Positions 12,851-24,524 of a stretch of DNA of 64,000 bases are shown here, in pieces. Under the pieces are notes generated by a model that saw only the letters and a list, made by a program, of their open reading frames with translations, searched no databases and was not told the origin of the DNA. The position numbers and the translations under genes are program-made. Position 1 is the stretch's first letter. Each line of letters opens with the position of its first letter. Source of the DNA: Siphonodentalium dalli (taxonomy: Eukaryota; Mollusca; Scaphopoda; Gadilida; Siphonodentaliidae); NCBI GenBank assembly GCA_032622095.1, contig CP136068.1:49718443-49782442 (forward strand), read 5' to 3'.

Positions 12851-13600
12851 TATCAGTTCAGGTACATTCCTTGGGTGTGAAATGGTATTGTATGTGTGTA
12901 TTGTGTAGTAATGTGGTGACTGATTGGAGGTTCAGAGCCAGTTATGCTAGAAACTATGGTTTGTTGAATGGAAGGATGAGGTGGCACTACATGGGTATAG
13001 CCCCGTGTTTAAATTTCGTGTTACTCCGTTTGTGTAATACGCCTGTCATTTGCATGGGGCCATATTATGCCGATGAGGTTCTACGACAATGATAACTGAG
13101 TCAGGCCATGCCTTTATTATAAATTTAAAAAACAAATTATATTGCCACTTAAAAATATAAATATAAAGTTAGGAAACCTACCTATTGTACATGTATCACT
13201 TCGACTTCATCTTACTCAATAAATTCTTCGCTCATACTGGCTCATATTTGAATTTTATCTGCCCGACAATCTTCCCATGAATGCTGACCACAATGTCAAG
13301 TTTTAATGATGTAAATTGTCCAATTTTACTCTGAAACTGGTTCAACATATTGTCATGACCACTGTACATAAGTTAGGTTGCCTAACTGTAAGTGCAGTGA
13401 TAACAGGGGTATAAAAGCTAATACATTTTTTTTGGTCAGTGAGTCCAACCCCCCACCCTCCCCTCCCTGAATTTACAGTAAGATTTTCAGGACACGGAAA
13501 ACAATATGTTATATAGACTCTGGTTAAACTCAAGAAAAACACTTGGAAAATCAGTATTTACGATGGCAAGACTAGTGTAGCTAGAGAACACCCTGGTAAA
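12851..13600. other. Intergenic, nothing recognised
   Basis: A 122-codon + strand frame (12724-13092) is partly the shadow of the LINE fragment. The remainder shows no domain or splice context. Confidence 0.4.
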
Positions 13601-14360
13601 TTCAGAAGTAACCATGCTTTTTACCAACTCAAGGTGTGACTGACGTTAGTTAACTCTAAAAGACTCTGTGGTAAACCTATGCAAACTATATATATACCCT
13701 GGTGTCCTCAGGTATACATTGGTTTTTTTTCCATTGTGTTTTTTGAAACACCCTAGTAGAATCAATGTAAGACTCACATTACTTTGGTATTAACCCGTTG
13801 AGTGCCAGGGGCCGATCTCATCGGCCCTAAACCTACAAAATAAGTCTGTTAAAGAATATAAGAATAAATTATTAAAATTGTAAAAAAAAAAAAAAATGTT
13901 AGGCCAATGCATTCTCTTATATATGCGAGGCACAAAGGGTTAATGGTGAATTCTCACTCACCCCAGTAAACTGCGATAATTTACACTAGTTTACACTGGT
14001 TTTACCAGCGTGTTTTTGAAACACCCTAATAGAATCAATGTGAGCCTCACATCACTTGGGTATTATCATGGTGAATTGGACTGCATTCTCAATTCACCCC
14101 AGTAAACTCAATGCAAAGCATGATTTACACTGGTTTATATTGGTTTTGCCAGCATGTTTTTTTGAAATCGTAGAATCAATGTAATCCTCACATTGTTTTG
14201 GTATTATCATGGTGAATTATCAATTTACCCCAGTAAACCCATGTAAACCATGATTTACACTGGTTTCCATTGGTTTTAACAGCATGTTTTTGAAACACCC
14301 AAGTAGAAAATCCTCACATTACTTTGGTATTAGCAAGGTGAATATATAAATTCACCCCAG
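13600..14360. repeat. Degenerate tandem array, unit about 130 bp
   Basis: Units repeat ACACCCTAGTAGAATCAATG, CTCACATTACTTTGGTAT, TTCACCCCAGTAAAC and GATTTACACTGGTTT, near 13748, 14029, 14166 and 14296. A TTAA element at 13790-13943 interrupts the array. Confidence 0.8.
13790..13943. mobile_element. TTAA-flanked MITE inside the 130-bp array
   Basis: Starts TTAACCCGTTGAGTGCCAGG, ends ATATATGCGAGGCACAAAGG + GTTAA. Carries the CCAATGCATTCTCTTATATA arm. Array sequence (GGTAT / TGGTGAATTCTC) continues on both sides, which dates the insertion after the array. Confidence 0.7.
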
Positions 14361-14589
14361 ATGTTTTTTTTTTATCAGGGTATATGGACGCTGTGTAAGG
14401 GCAGTTTAGGGAGGGGCAGAGCAGACGAGCACATTTCAAGCCCCTGTGAAATAGATCAAGTTGCGAATGTCCACAAACATCCAATGTCAAACTAACTTCC
14501 CACCGTGAATGTCCATGAACGTCCAACCAACTTCACATCGAATGTCCAACGTCCAACCAACTTCAAACTGAAAGTCCATCGAACTAACT

Positions 14590-15846
14590 TCACATACGTA
14601 GCTGGGTGGTTTTCGCAATATCCTCAAATTTTAAAAACAAATTATAAACCTCGGTAGATGACAGATCTAATCGAACAAAACTATCTAAGTATTTTGACAT
14701 CAATGGTAGATTTTCGGTGAAGTGTAAAGCTCTGCTTATCATGCTGAACTGATGAAGCTCTGAATAGCGTTCTGCACTTAATGGAATACTTCTCAGGGTG
14801 TCAAGTGTTTCCAAATTGTGACGCAGTATCTCCTTGATTCCTGTTTCTCTGCCAAATTTATTCCAATCTATAATATCTTTTATGTCACTTTTTTGCAATT
14901 GCCAATCATTTATTTCCACCTCCAAGTTGGTTTTCGCAATACCCTTAAACTTTTTAAACAAAGTATCAACCTCGGTAGATGACAGATCTAATCGAACAAA
15001 ACTATCTAAGTATTGTGCCATGAGTGTTAGGTTTTCAGTGAAGCGTAACATCTTGCTTTTCATGCTGAACTCATGAAGCTCTGAATAGTGTTCTACACTC
15101 AATGGAATCATTCTCAGAGTGTCAAGTGTTTCCAAATTATGCTGCAATTTCTCCTTGATCCCTGTTTCCCTGCTAAATGTATTCCACTCTATAATCTCTT
15201 TTATGTCACTTTTTTGCAATTGACAATCTTTCACTGTATCGAATCTATCGATTATGTTCACATATAATTCCACTTTTTTCGCAAAGTTGATAAAATGTTC
15301 ATTTCTCATCAAATTCCTCAAGAAAGTGATATTCTGTTCCTCAAGAATAATGTTATTCATATCTCGACTCAGCAAAATTAGATCCTCGAAGTGCTGCTGA
15401 TTTAAACCTTTTCCTTTGACCATGTTAACCACACCAAGAATATCACCTTTTTCTTCTTCACTAAACTGCATGGGATGTTCGGGATGACCCGGCCTCTCAG
15501 TTAACATAATGTCCAATCGGCCATTAACCAATTTATCAGTTTGCCCGAGAACTTCATCCCTAATTCCATTGATCTGACCTCTAATATTTTCATTGTGTTC
15601 CTTGTGACTCTTTTCCAGTGTCTCACTAAATTTTCTTTCTAGAATATTTTCCCTGTGTAAAGCATCATTCACAGACTTCGAAGTTCTATCATCAAAAGTT
15701 CTTCTTATTTCAGAATCCCTGGCAGCTAAGAGGTTCTGGAGGCACGTTCCTGATTCGAGGTCAGAATCACCACAGACAGCACGGAATGTCTTCTCTAAAT
15801 TATCCAGTCTCGAGGCATGAGGATTGAAACTGAAAAAAGAAAACAA
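14590..15846 (-). CDS. Unidentified 418-codon frame with duplicated 107-residue unit
   Basis: The longest open frame in the window, and I recognise no family. The N-terminal third (residues 1-120) is highly charged and probably coiled-coil (NILERKFSETLEKSHKEHNE). The middle is leucine-rich. Residues 209-305 and 316-412 are a duplicated unit sharing QLQKSDIK, RETGIKE, HNLETLDTLR, IPLS, YSELH and YLDSFVRLDLSSTEV. The start is doubtful: GTTTTCTTTTTTCAG ends at 15830 on this strand, so the frame may be a 3' exon beginning at 15829, with upstream exons not identified. That acceptor block is itself tandemly duplicated (15830-15895). It ends at a stop after KTTQLRM. There are no membrane segments or signal peptide. 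The intact frame, conserved repeat and codon-level divergence of the two units argue for a real gene, possibly lineage-specific. Confidence 0.6.
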   Translation of the reverse strand: MFSFFSFNPHASRLDNLEKTFRAVCGDSDLESGTCLQNLLAARDSEIRRTFDDRTSKSVNDALHRENILERKFSETLEKSHKEHNENIRGQINGIRDEVLGQTDKLVNGRLDIMLTERPGHPEHPMQFSEEEKGDILGVVNMVKGKGLNQQHFEDLILLSRDMNNIILEEQNITFLRNLMRNEHFINFAKKVELYVNIIDRFDTVKDCQLQKSDIKEIIEWNTFSRETGIKEKLQHNLETLDTLRMIPLSVEHYSELHEFSMKSKMLRFTENLTLMAQYLDSFVRLDLSSTEVDTLFKKFKGIAKTNLEVEINDWQLQKSDIKDIIDWNKFGRETGIKEILRHNLETLDTLRSIPLSAERYSELHQFSMISRALHFTENLPLMSKYLDSFVRLDLSSTEVYNLFLKFEDIAKTTQLRM

Positions 15847-15924
15847 TCTTCTCTAAATTATCCCGCCTCAAGGCATAAGGATTGATTCTGAAAAAAGAAA
15901 ACGGTCTTCTAAAAGAATTTTTGT

Positions 15925-16735
15925 CAAAATGGGAGTCTCCCATCTAGAGGACACCCCGAAGATCCATATGAAGTTTTGTGATGATCGGATGAGGGATGTT
16001 AGCCAAAGGTTTTAGTCATGCAATGAGGAAAATCCAAGATGGCTACCGGCAGCCATATTTTTCAACGAATTTCGGTAAAAATATGAGGCTCCCATCTAGA
16101 GGTCTCCCCGGAGATGCATATGAAGTTTGGTGATGATCGGATGAGGGATGTCGTCTGTAGGGTGTGCTAAAGGATTTAGTCATTAAAGAGTAAAATCCAA
16201 GATGGCTGCCGGCAGCCATGTTTTCATCGAATTTTTTTCAAATTTTATAGCTCCCACCTAGAGATGATTCTAAACATGCCTGTATATTTTCAAATCAATT
16301 CTCCAATTAATGCGGGCTGCGGGGTGTGCCGATGGATTCAAATTTGAAATCCAAGATGGCTGCTGGTGGCCATGTTTTTTAATAAATTTCGGTCAAAATA
16401 GGAGGCTCCCATCTAGATTTCACCCAGAAAATCCATATGAAGTTTGGTGACGATCGGATGAGAGATGTGGCCTGTCGGTGTGCCAAAGGATTTAGTCATA
16501 CAAAGAGTAAATTCCAAGATGGTTGCTGGTGGCCATGTTTTTCAACACATTTCGGTCAAAAAAGGAGGCTCCCATCTAGAGGTCATCCCGAAGATTGGTC
16601 ATGATCGGATGCAGGATGTGGTCTGTAGAGTTTGCAGTTTACAGGTAATCACAATCATGCCTGCAAAATTAAAGAATGTTCCAGTCATAAATACGGGCTG
16701 TAGGGTGTGCCGATGGATTCAAATTTGAAATTTCA
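15925..16735. repeat. Tandem array, about 160-bp units (AAGATGGCTGCCGGCAGCCAT family)
   Basis: About five units. Each has AGGCTCCCATCTAGAGGTC, CCATATGAAGTTTGGTGATG, ATCGGATGAGGGATG and TCCAAGATGGCTGC/GGCAGCCATGTTTT. A lone unit lies at 22136-22290. Abuts the CTTAAG element. Confidence 0.85.
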
Positions 16736-16776
16736 AAGGAAATTGTTGATGCACGAATGGATGGATGGACACACGT

Positions 16777-17500
16777 CGGATGGCCAAATTCACATTTAAT
16801 AATTAATTGTGCTTAAGCGCAATCAATTGCGCTTAAGTGTAATTAATTGCACTTAAGCGCAATTCATGGATATATGTAACTAAACACCCCTGGTAATAAA
16901 TAGGTTTATCCATAACTTAACCTTAACTCCTATTGACATATCACCTTATGTTTTCATTGGTTTGGATGGGTAGGGAGCTAGCCCAGTGACTTCTTTATCA
17001 AAATGGCTGACTCGCAATAGTATTACCTTCTGTTTTGGTTGGAGCGACTTGTGATAGCATTATATTATCTTCTGTATATATTAGTTGGGACTACTCGCCA
17101 TAGCATTTTTGGGACAGGGATGCCGATAATATGAAAATAGGGTTTTTTCCATGATTTAATTCAATAAGTAAACCATATGAGGTAAGCAAGCCCTCATGCA
17201 GTGACACCACATGCATGCTATGGTATATGACCATAGTAATGGCCCAAATATGTGCAAAAATACATTAAAAAACATCATATAAAAAATTGCTAGAGCTCCG
17301 GGAAGGAGACATCAATTCTTTGGATATAGCCTGGATGCTGATAATATGTAATTAGGTATTATCATTGTTGAACACATAGTCACAGTTGACTGCTCAGGCT
17401 AATTAAAACAGGTTAAAATTAGCCCAATGCTCCTGTTGTGTTGCTAGGTGATGCCATGCCAATAGTTTATGGGTAGGTTAGATAGTAGTTACAATTACGC
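16777..17500. mobile_element. CTTAAG-array element, right end lost
   Basis: Starts GGATGGCCAAATTCACATTT and the TGTGCTTAAGCGCAATCAAT array. Shares the central CACCCCTGGTAATAAATAGG block. Fades after TACAATTACGCTTGAAGG near 17500 without a right TIR. Confidence 0.7.
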
Positions 17501-19000
17501 TTGAAGGAATGCGGTCCTGAAAAAAAATATAGTATTTTCTTTCAATATACCGATAATATAAATATAAAATGTCCATTGGGCGCATATAATCTAATATTCG
17601 GCCAGCAATCATTATTTTTATAACGATTAAAACAAATTCTGAAGTTAGCCAAAGATTTTGTGTTGTAGACGAAGTCACGTGATCATCGGCCCGATCACAT
17701 GATTGTCACATGTAAACAGAAGCATAGCACATGATTGATCACATGGTAACTCATTGACAACGCATAGATACGCAACGGTGGTATATAAAGTTTGCATGAA
17801 TTCGATCACGGCCTTTGGAGTTTGTCGCGTAATGGGAGAACACTGTGAATGCAAAACTTCACTGAAATACATCGCCGTTCTCGTAATTAAACGTCTTTAT
17901 CGTGTTATTATTATATGTATCACTATGTGTTGTTATTATAAAGCCATGCCCGTATATTACATATATTATTCGGTTTTGCACGCAGTTATCTATATAAACA
18001 CGTGCTCATGTTTATATATATTTTTTTCGTTACCGGAATAGTCCAAGTTATATTATATATTCATATAAAGATTGCATATATATGCGAAGACTTGCACAGT
18101 TATTAGACAATTATCATCTCATAAACATTCCAATTTCCAGATGCCCTTAGTCATGTGTCAATAAAGAGCTTTTCGTTTTAATTTATCGTAACACGGTAAA
18201 ACAAAAATAATTCGGTTTATTGCTGTCGGATTTAATCAATTATAATCAAGCCATTCATCAGCAATATGATATGATAAGTTCATTTTCATAGTTATGAATC
18301 ATGTATATATTAGGGCAATAAGGTGTTTGTATATATTTCGGAATATTGCCTCCCCCCCCCAAACAATCTTGCCGACTGTCACTGATGAAAATTCGCTGCC
18401 TCTATGTATGGTTAGTGGCCTATAAAATTAGCACTCTAGCAACGCGGTCTATTGAATATCCAGGTCATAAATCGACCTCTTTGTGTCAATTACGCATAAA
18501 AATAGGATTATAAAATACATAAACGTTCGCCGTGGTTCGTTTAAACATCCAATTATATATAACACTTTTTGAAAGAGGGATAATAATCCAGTTTAATATG
18601 TAATCACATGTACAAGCGCTCTTTATTCGCACTATATCGGAATAGGCTTAACAGTGAACGCTCTTTATTACGTCATGGTAAAGGAGCATGCTGGGGACTC
18701 GACTTAGAATAGTTGCCATCGTGATTGTTTACTGATTACACCAATACACGTAAATACATGTACACGAACTTGCGATATACATGCTTTATATATAAGTCAT
18801 AGCAATTTCCGGTTTATTAAACTCTTTTTATTCGCACCATATTAGGAATACTCTTAACATGGAACACTCTTTATTGAGATGTGGTGAAGGAAAATGGGGA
18901 CTCGACTTAGAATAGTTGTCATCGTGAATACTTTACTAAATTATTCATCAACATACTCCCCACTTTAACTGCAATTGTATGTATTCGTAAACATGACTGA
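17501..19000. other. Intergenic with a 227-bp tandem duplication
   Basis: 18599-18720 and 18826-18940 share CTCTTTATTCGCAC, GGGGACTCGACTTAGAATAG and CATCGTGA; offset about 227 bp. No gene recognised. A C run lies at 18352-18360. Confidence 0.5.
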
Positions 19001-19004
19001 CTCG

Positions 19005-19226
19005 TCAAATTAAACGCTGTTTATTTGGTATATGTATTCTGTATGTAGTTTCTGATTTTGCGCAACGGGTTTCCCCACAGAAATCCCGACAAATGTCACG
19101 TAAACGAACATCGTTTGGAAATGAATGCAGAATTATACCTAATTGAGAGTCACTATACAGGCCACAGCCGAAAATACTGCATTTATTTGGCATTGTCACG
19201 AATGAATGGTTGTAAATACGGGACAC
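19005..19226 (-). pseudogene. THAP-type zinc finger fragment
   Basis: Within the 73-codon frame, MPNKCSIFGCGLYSDSQLGI then LHSFPNDVRLRDICRDFCGE follows the start of a THAP domain: a Cys pair spaced by four, a conserved HxFP, then an RxxW-like helix. The rest of the C2CH finger (the Cys-x2-His and AVPTIF-like end) is missing; the frame continues ETRCAKSETTYRIHIPNKQ and stops. THAP domains occur in host DNA-binding proteins and P-element transposases. It may be a first exon with a weak donor or a dead fragment. Confidence 0.45.
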
Positions 19227-19785
19227 TCAGGGCATCTACCGGTATATGGAAAATTATAACAACATCGTGAACACGCACCCGAAAAGAATTCACACGTCGG
19301 CTCGTGTTTTTATAAGATTTATTTTTGACACGAAAGTGGTATCTACCCCGCTCAATCGGCCTTCTATATTAAATTATTTTTTTGTCAAAACAATAACTTT
19401 CCAAACAGCACTTATGCCAAATCACAAGTGAAGATAACTCACGGGGCGATGACAAATCACCACGTATACACAATGCTATTGGCATACCCGCAGTAATTCC
19501 ATTACACTCACGCTCTGATGTCGATTCCGCATTTTCCATCGCCACTTATATGACGTCATATAAGTAGACACAATTAACTCCGACTCCGATTCCGTGTTTT
19601 TAATTAGTTTACTCATTTGACGTCATATGAGGAATTGCGACGGAGATAGCCGACAACCGGTGGGGGTATTATTTATTTATTTCTCGGCTTATTTATTACG
19701 CGATTGTTATGGGACTTGGATCATTGTGATCACAATGGGGGTGGCTTTCCGATAGTGTTTTGTTGTTTCATCAGGATAGCAATCC

Positions 19786-20416
19786 TTTAAGCGCAATTAA
19801 TTACTTAAGCGTAAATGCCCTATTTGTGCTTAAGCACAATATGTGGTAATTGTGCTTAAAGGTACTCAACCCGTAAAGAGGGTCCCCATCTCAACAGATT
19901 CCAACAACAACAATCCGATCAGAGGGTCCTATATTACTATTTCTTTGGCTTTGGGGGTAAAAAATTTTTGATTCGAGTCGAGGAACCCATCAAACAAAGC
20001 TCAGAGTTATTAGATATTGATTTTTCAAATTTGTTATGTTCTCGAGATGAGTACCAATAACTGCCGTAATCTGCTCTGGATGTGTACTCCAAATCTATTC
20101 AAACAGACAAGGATGAATAACTCTAAAATCAAGTGGTAATTTTAACGCAATTTTGATTGAGTTCTGGGCCAGATAGTATTCCCGATAATGAAAAATAATA
20201 GATTTCTAAAATCGATATCTAACAAATCTGAGCTTTGATGGGTGACTTCCTCGACTCGAATCAAATATTTTTGACCCCCGAAGCCATTGAAATAGTAATT
20301 GAGAGGAGTTTTATCGGGTTGAGTACCGTTAAGCGCAATTGAATGCGCTAAAGCGCAATTATTTGCGCTTAAGCACAATTCATTATAAAATGTGAATTTG
20401 GCCTCCCATAAACCCA
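19786..20416. mobile_element. CTTAAG-array element fragment split by a nested TTAA element
   Basis: Flanks 19786-19859 and 20329-20416 carry the array (TTGTGCTTAAGCACAATA; GCGCTTAAGCACAATTCATT) and the right TIR GTGAATTTGGCCTCCCA. The insertion lies exactly in a CTTAAG core. Confidence 0.8.
19856..20332. mobile_element. 477-bp TTAA-target MITE nested in CTTAAG array
   Basis: TTAA at both ends (19856-19859, 20329-20332). TIR AGGTACTCAACCCGTAAA against TTTATCGGGTTGAGTACCG. Inner inverted matches include GATTCGAGTCGAGGAA and CTATTTCTTTGGCTTTGGGGG. piggyBac-type target. Confidence 0.88.
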
Positions 20417-21120
20417 TGGCAATAGCTCAAACTTTACGTTGTAAAGTTGAGCTAATAAATAAAATCTCAATTATTCTCATTTCACTATTATGACTGAGAG
20501 AACGGTGTGGTGAAAAGTCTTACATAAACGGTACACCAAGGAACAAAAATAACAAACAAACTAAACAAAATTTTCAATGCTTTGACCTTTTCCAATGTTT
20601 ACTGTCAAATTTTGTTTAAATGTTGACATCTTTTGGACAAATTGGACTGTTTTTATCGGTAGTAATGTTTACATAACTTAACGGTTTTGGATTTTTTTTA
20701 TCGGTAGTAATGTTTACATAACATAACAGTTTTGATATGCAAAATCTAATTTTTAATGTGCTTTATGTGATTGTTGTTTGCAGTCTTTTATGGTATATAG
20801 AATGTACACACTTCGAAGGTGTTGGTCCCTTTATATTAAAAATCTGAGTTGAGGACTAATTATCAATATCCTCTTATTTTTTAATAAAATGGAATTTGTT
20901 TGTTTGTTTTGCAGTGTAGTTTGTTTTTATTAGGTGGTGATATATTTTATTTATGCGTCTAAAAATTGGCAGGAAAACTAGGGTAGAGATCGAGGAAGCT
21001 TATATTTATAAGTCAAGAATATCATGTTTCAAATTAATAGCATTTAAATTCCACAGATTTCTTATTTGATGCTGATATTAAATATAACTGTTGGGTGTCC
21101 AACAAAATTAACAACTAAAA
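20417..21120. other. Intergenic, nothing recognised
   Basis: Contains AGCTCAAACTTTACGTTGTA + AAGTTGAGCT at 20427-20456, a short inverted repeat related to 32395-32425, and a duplicated TTATCGGTAGTAATGTTTAC (20654, 20698). Confidence 0.4.
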
Positions 21121-21132
21121 TGTTATACTCAC

Positions 21133-21370
21133 AAAAAATTCACTGATAGCACTGCCACTAGAAACGCAGCATTCATGAGAATTTGTACACTCCCACCACT
21201 CCCAAGCCAACCAGCATCTGTAAGTCTGTGACTAGCTTTGTTCTTCTCCCCACTTTGTCCTCCCGAGTCTTTGTTCTCCTCCCCACTTTGTCCTCCCTGC
21301 CGTTTGTTTTTCACTCCCGTTTTCTGTCCTGTTGTACTCTTGTTTTTGTCTTTATCTTTAGCCATTATTT
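21133..21370 (-). CDS. Possible exon of a small membrane protein
   Basis: On the - strand, CCCTGCAG ending at 21371 and a GTGAGTAT donor beginning at 21132 bracket an open stretch with ATG at 21365. It encodes a Lys/Gly/Gln-rich start (MAKDKDKNKSTTGQ..., with two GGQSGE(E/K)NK repeats), then SVQILMNAAFLVAVLSVNF, a probable membrane segment. The donor is close to consensus. Without it the frame stops two codons later. I recognise no family, and neighbouring exons were not found. Confidence 0.35.
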
Positions 21371-21419
21371 CTGCAGGGTAATACATGTATATATTCTATT
21401 ATTATCCATTATGAACTGA

Positions 21420-22950
21420 GGTGAGGGATATCGAAAAAAATCTCACTCACTGGTATATCATGCCACAAATCTCTACTCTGGCTATGTCCAGAGATCCTAT
21501 TTCACCAGTTCAAAACCTGGTTCATGATTTAGGTGACTTTTGTGAGGTGATTTTGCAAAAAAAAGTGAATTGATCACTGGGGGGGAATTCATCATTTTAA
21601 GCGATGCAAAGCAAAATCGGCTCATATAATTGACCTAAATCATGCAATCTCGGGCTGGGGTGTGAAATAGGAATGGTAATTATGCAAATGAGGTGAGGTT
21701 CGAATGCTAAGCTTACCATTCGAATATTAAGTTCATAAATATTTTGCCCAATATGAAGACTAATAAATAGCTAAGGTAGCATTCAAATTGTAAGGTTATC
21801 AATGATTGGTCCATTTGCTCCTCATTTGCTTAGTGGTTTTTTCTAAGTATTCGAATGCTAAGCGAATGCTAAGCTAAGACTAAGGAAAGACATTCACTTT
21901 CGGTAATTGGCTTATATCACCTGAATCAATCGGTTGATAGTAGTGAGCTAAGACGTTATATGCATTGGAACATAACAATTTCACAAATTTCAGGTCGGAC
22001 AGTCACTCAATTTGCACACCTGCTGAAGGAATTTTCTGAGGGGACAGCCATATTATGTCAGTGTTAATATTCATCAAGACTTACATTTCGGGGTAAATTT
22101 CTATTCACTGAGTTATCAGTTAAATAGCACTCTCAAGATGTGGCCTGTAGGGTGTGCCAAAGGATTTAGTGATGCAAAAAGTAAAACCAAGATGGCCACT
22201 GGCAGCCATGTTTTTTAACAGAATTCGTTAAAAAATGGTAAACTCCCATTTACAGTTCACCCCGAGGATCCATATGAAGTTTGGTGACGACAAAAGTTAA
22301 GTTTCTAGTTTTCTAAAGGCTCAACAGTAAAGTTGAGCTAAAAGCTAATTTTTAGTAATAGAACACTACTTAATGCTCATTAATATTACGAAACAAGTAA
22401 AAACACATGCAGTAAATCATCTTTGTGAGGATAAGAACTTTTGATTTCAGGATTCCCATTTCTGCCTTTGCAAAGAATACATGTATTTTGTCGGTGTGTT
22501 CCGCAATATTCTACTTGTTACTGGTTGTTCATGAATAGACTGCAGATGGAAAATTATATACATGTAATTAAAATAGACTTGAGCGACAATTTGGTCATCT
22601 AGTCGGGGCTAGTCACGATGTTAGAGAATTCCTAGCTGTGCATATACACATCTTTGGACATCGCATTCTATTATATGCTGGTGATGCGGGTAGCCTGTGG
22701 GTATGGATACTGAACCTTTACTGACACGTTCAATTAGCAAGTGTTAATTGAGTGATATTCTGAGATTTCAGAAGTCGATAAAATTTGAGGCGAACAATAT
22801 GGCTTAAAATATGCTATAATAACCACTTGATTTTAGAGTTATCCATCTTACACCCGCAATTTGTCCGTTTTGATCACGTGGTTCTGCCAACTTGTGGGCT
22901 TCATCTCTGAAAATTAATAGATTTCAAAAATCGATAATTTTGAGGCGCAA
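21420..22950. other. Intergenic, repeat fragments
   Basis: 21450-21700 has decayed arms of the CTAGATCATGCCATG element (ATCATGCCACAAATCTCTAC). 22136-22290 is one unit of the 160-bp family. No gene recognised. Confidence 0.45.
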
Positions 22951-24490
22951 TTGATCGGAAGCGGGGGCAGGCGTTAATGAAGCTTTGTTTTCATTAATGC
23001 CCGCTTCCGGTTAAGTCACTGATCACATGATCACACGAGGATGGAGCGGTAATATAATTTATAGTAATAACATGATTTTGTCTGGCGTCATGGTTTATTA
23101 TTACCACTTTAGAGGGCGTTCTCTAGTAGATTAACAGTATTTTACCTGCAAAATAAAATTCCATAATTTTGGGATGAAGTTGACTGGAAGCGGGCGGCGG
23201 GCGTTAATGAAGCTTTGTTTTCATTAATGCCCGCTGCCGGTTAAGTCACCGATAACACATTGATGGAGTGGTAATAATAGTAATAACATGATTTTGTCGG
23301 GCGCCTTGGTTTATTAACGGCCCTCCAGGAATGATTAACAGCCCTCAGCCTTATTAGCGGCCCTCGACTATATCTCGGGCCTCTAATAGGCCCTCGGGCT
23401 GTTAATCATTCCTGTCGGGCCTTTAATAAACCATAACGCCCTAAAAAATCATGTTATTTTTTGGTATATTAACGTCCTCCATGAATGATTAACATCCCTC
23501 GGGCCTATTAGAGGCCCGAGATACAGTCGAGGGCCTCTAATAGGCCCTCGGGCTGTTATTCATTCATGGAGGGCAGTTAATATACCAATAACTTGATTTT
23601 GGAGGGCGTTATGGTTTATTAACGGCCCCCCCCAGAAATGATTAACAGCCCGAGGGGTTCAATAAAGGCCCGAGATGGCCGTTAATAAACTGGAGGGCCG
23701 TTAATAAACCTAACGCCCGACAAAATCAAGTTATTACTATTATTACCACTCTCTGAAATGAAACCCAACTAGAACATAGATGAGTGAGTAAGCAGCAATA
23801 TGTCAACTGAAATAATAACTCACTCTTTTAATAATTTGGTGTTAATTCTGAATTTTGTCACAAAGCAGTGAACATTAACTTAGCAGTCTAAGTTCTGAAC
23901 AGTATGTAGGAACTTATCATTTCCCATAATAGTTTATTGTGCATTGTTGAAGGTGCTAGAGATGTTCCAGGTTTTCTTGGCTTCACTTCGTCGTAAAATT
24001 TCCGCAAAAGAGAGGCCAGTTCATCAACATAAATTTGGAAGAAATCATGATTGCTTTATATTCCTGTTTGCAAGCCATTCTGAGTATTTTCTCACTCCCC
24101 ACTGGGTTGATTTTGTTGTCGATGCTGGTTTTGAACTGTTTTCAAGAGAATTTAAGGACTCCTCATCTAGTTCACTTGACTGAGACATTTTTTCGAACGA
24201 TCACACAAAATGTAAACAATTCAAACCATGTGTCGTCTGTTTGTTGTCAAATCGCAACCCGGAAGCGGGCCATTAATATCGTTAACGCATAACTTCCGGT
24301 TTGATGCCGGGCGTTAGCAAATCGCAAACCGGAAGCGGGCCATTAATATCATTAACGCATAACATCTGGTTTGATGCCGGGCATTATGGCTTTTTACCAA
24401 TCGGGTAAAACAATGTTAACCTCAGCTACTAGAGAACGCCCTCTAAAGTGGTAATAATAGACCATAACGCCCTCAAAAATAATGTTATTG
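22950..24490. mobile_element. Palindrome-rich element, about 1.4-1.5 kb
   Basis: Outer inverted arms near 23063-23135 and 24410-24490 share CTCTAGTAG/CTACTAGAG, CCACTTTAGAGGGCGTT and GGTTTATTATTACC-type sequence. Inside are hairpins CGTTAATGAAGC / CATTAATGCCCGC (22957-23010, 23191-23250), a chain of GGCCCTCGGGCTGTTAATCA palindromes (23310-23710), and a 70-bp tandem duplication (24247-24388, AAGCGGGCCATTAATATC). A short relative occurs at 37490-37590. Confidence 0.6.
23888..24188 (-). pseudogene. Crypton/DUF3504-like N-terminal fragment, frameshifted
   Basis: From ATG at 24188 the - strand reads MSQSSELDEESLNSLENSSK, then STTKSTQWGVRKYSEWLANR and a stop. In the next frame DELASLLRKFYDEVKPRKPG, STMHNKLL follows. 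The order (a TxxSTxWxxxxFxxWLxxR box, then a ELxxLLxKFYxEVR box) is that of the N-terminal core-binding region in Crypton-derived tyrosine recombinases (QRICH1/ZMYM/KCTD1 relatives). The catalytic domain is missing and one frame is broken, so it is a remnant. It sits inside the palindromic element at 22950-24490. Open frames on the + strand here are shadows. Confidence 0.55.
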
Positions 24491-24524
24491 GTATATATAT
24501 CATTCATCTTATTCACAAATTAAA

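Noticed and set aside
12296..13092. + strand frames of 83 and 122 codons
   Set aside because: They overlap or are antisense to the reverse transcriptase remnant, whose motifs are clear on the - strand.
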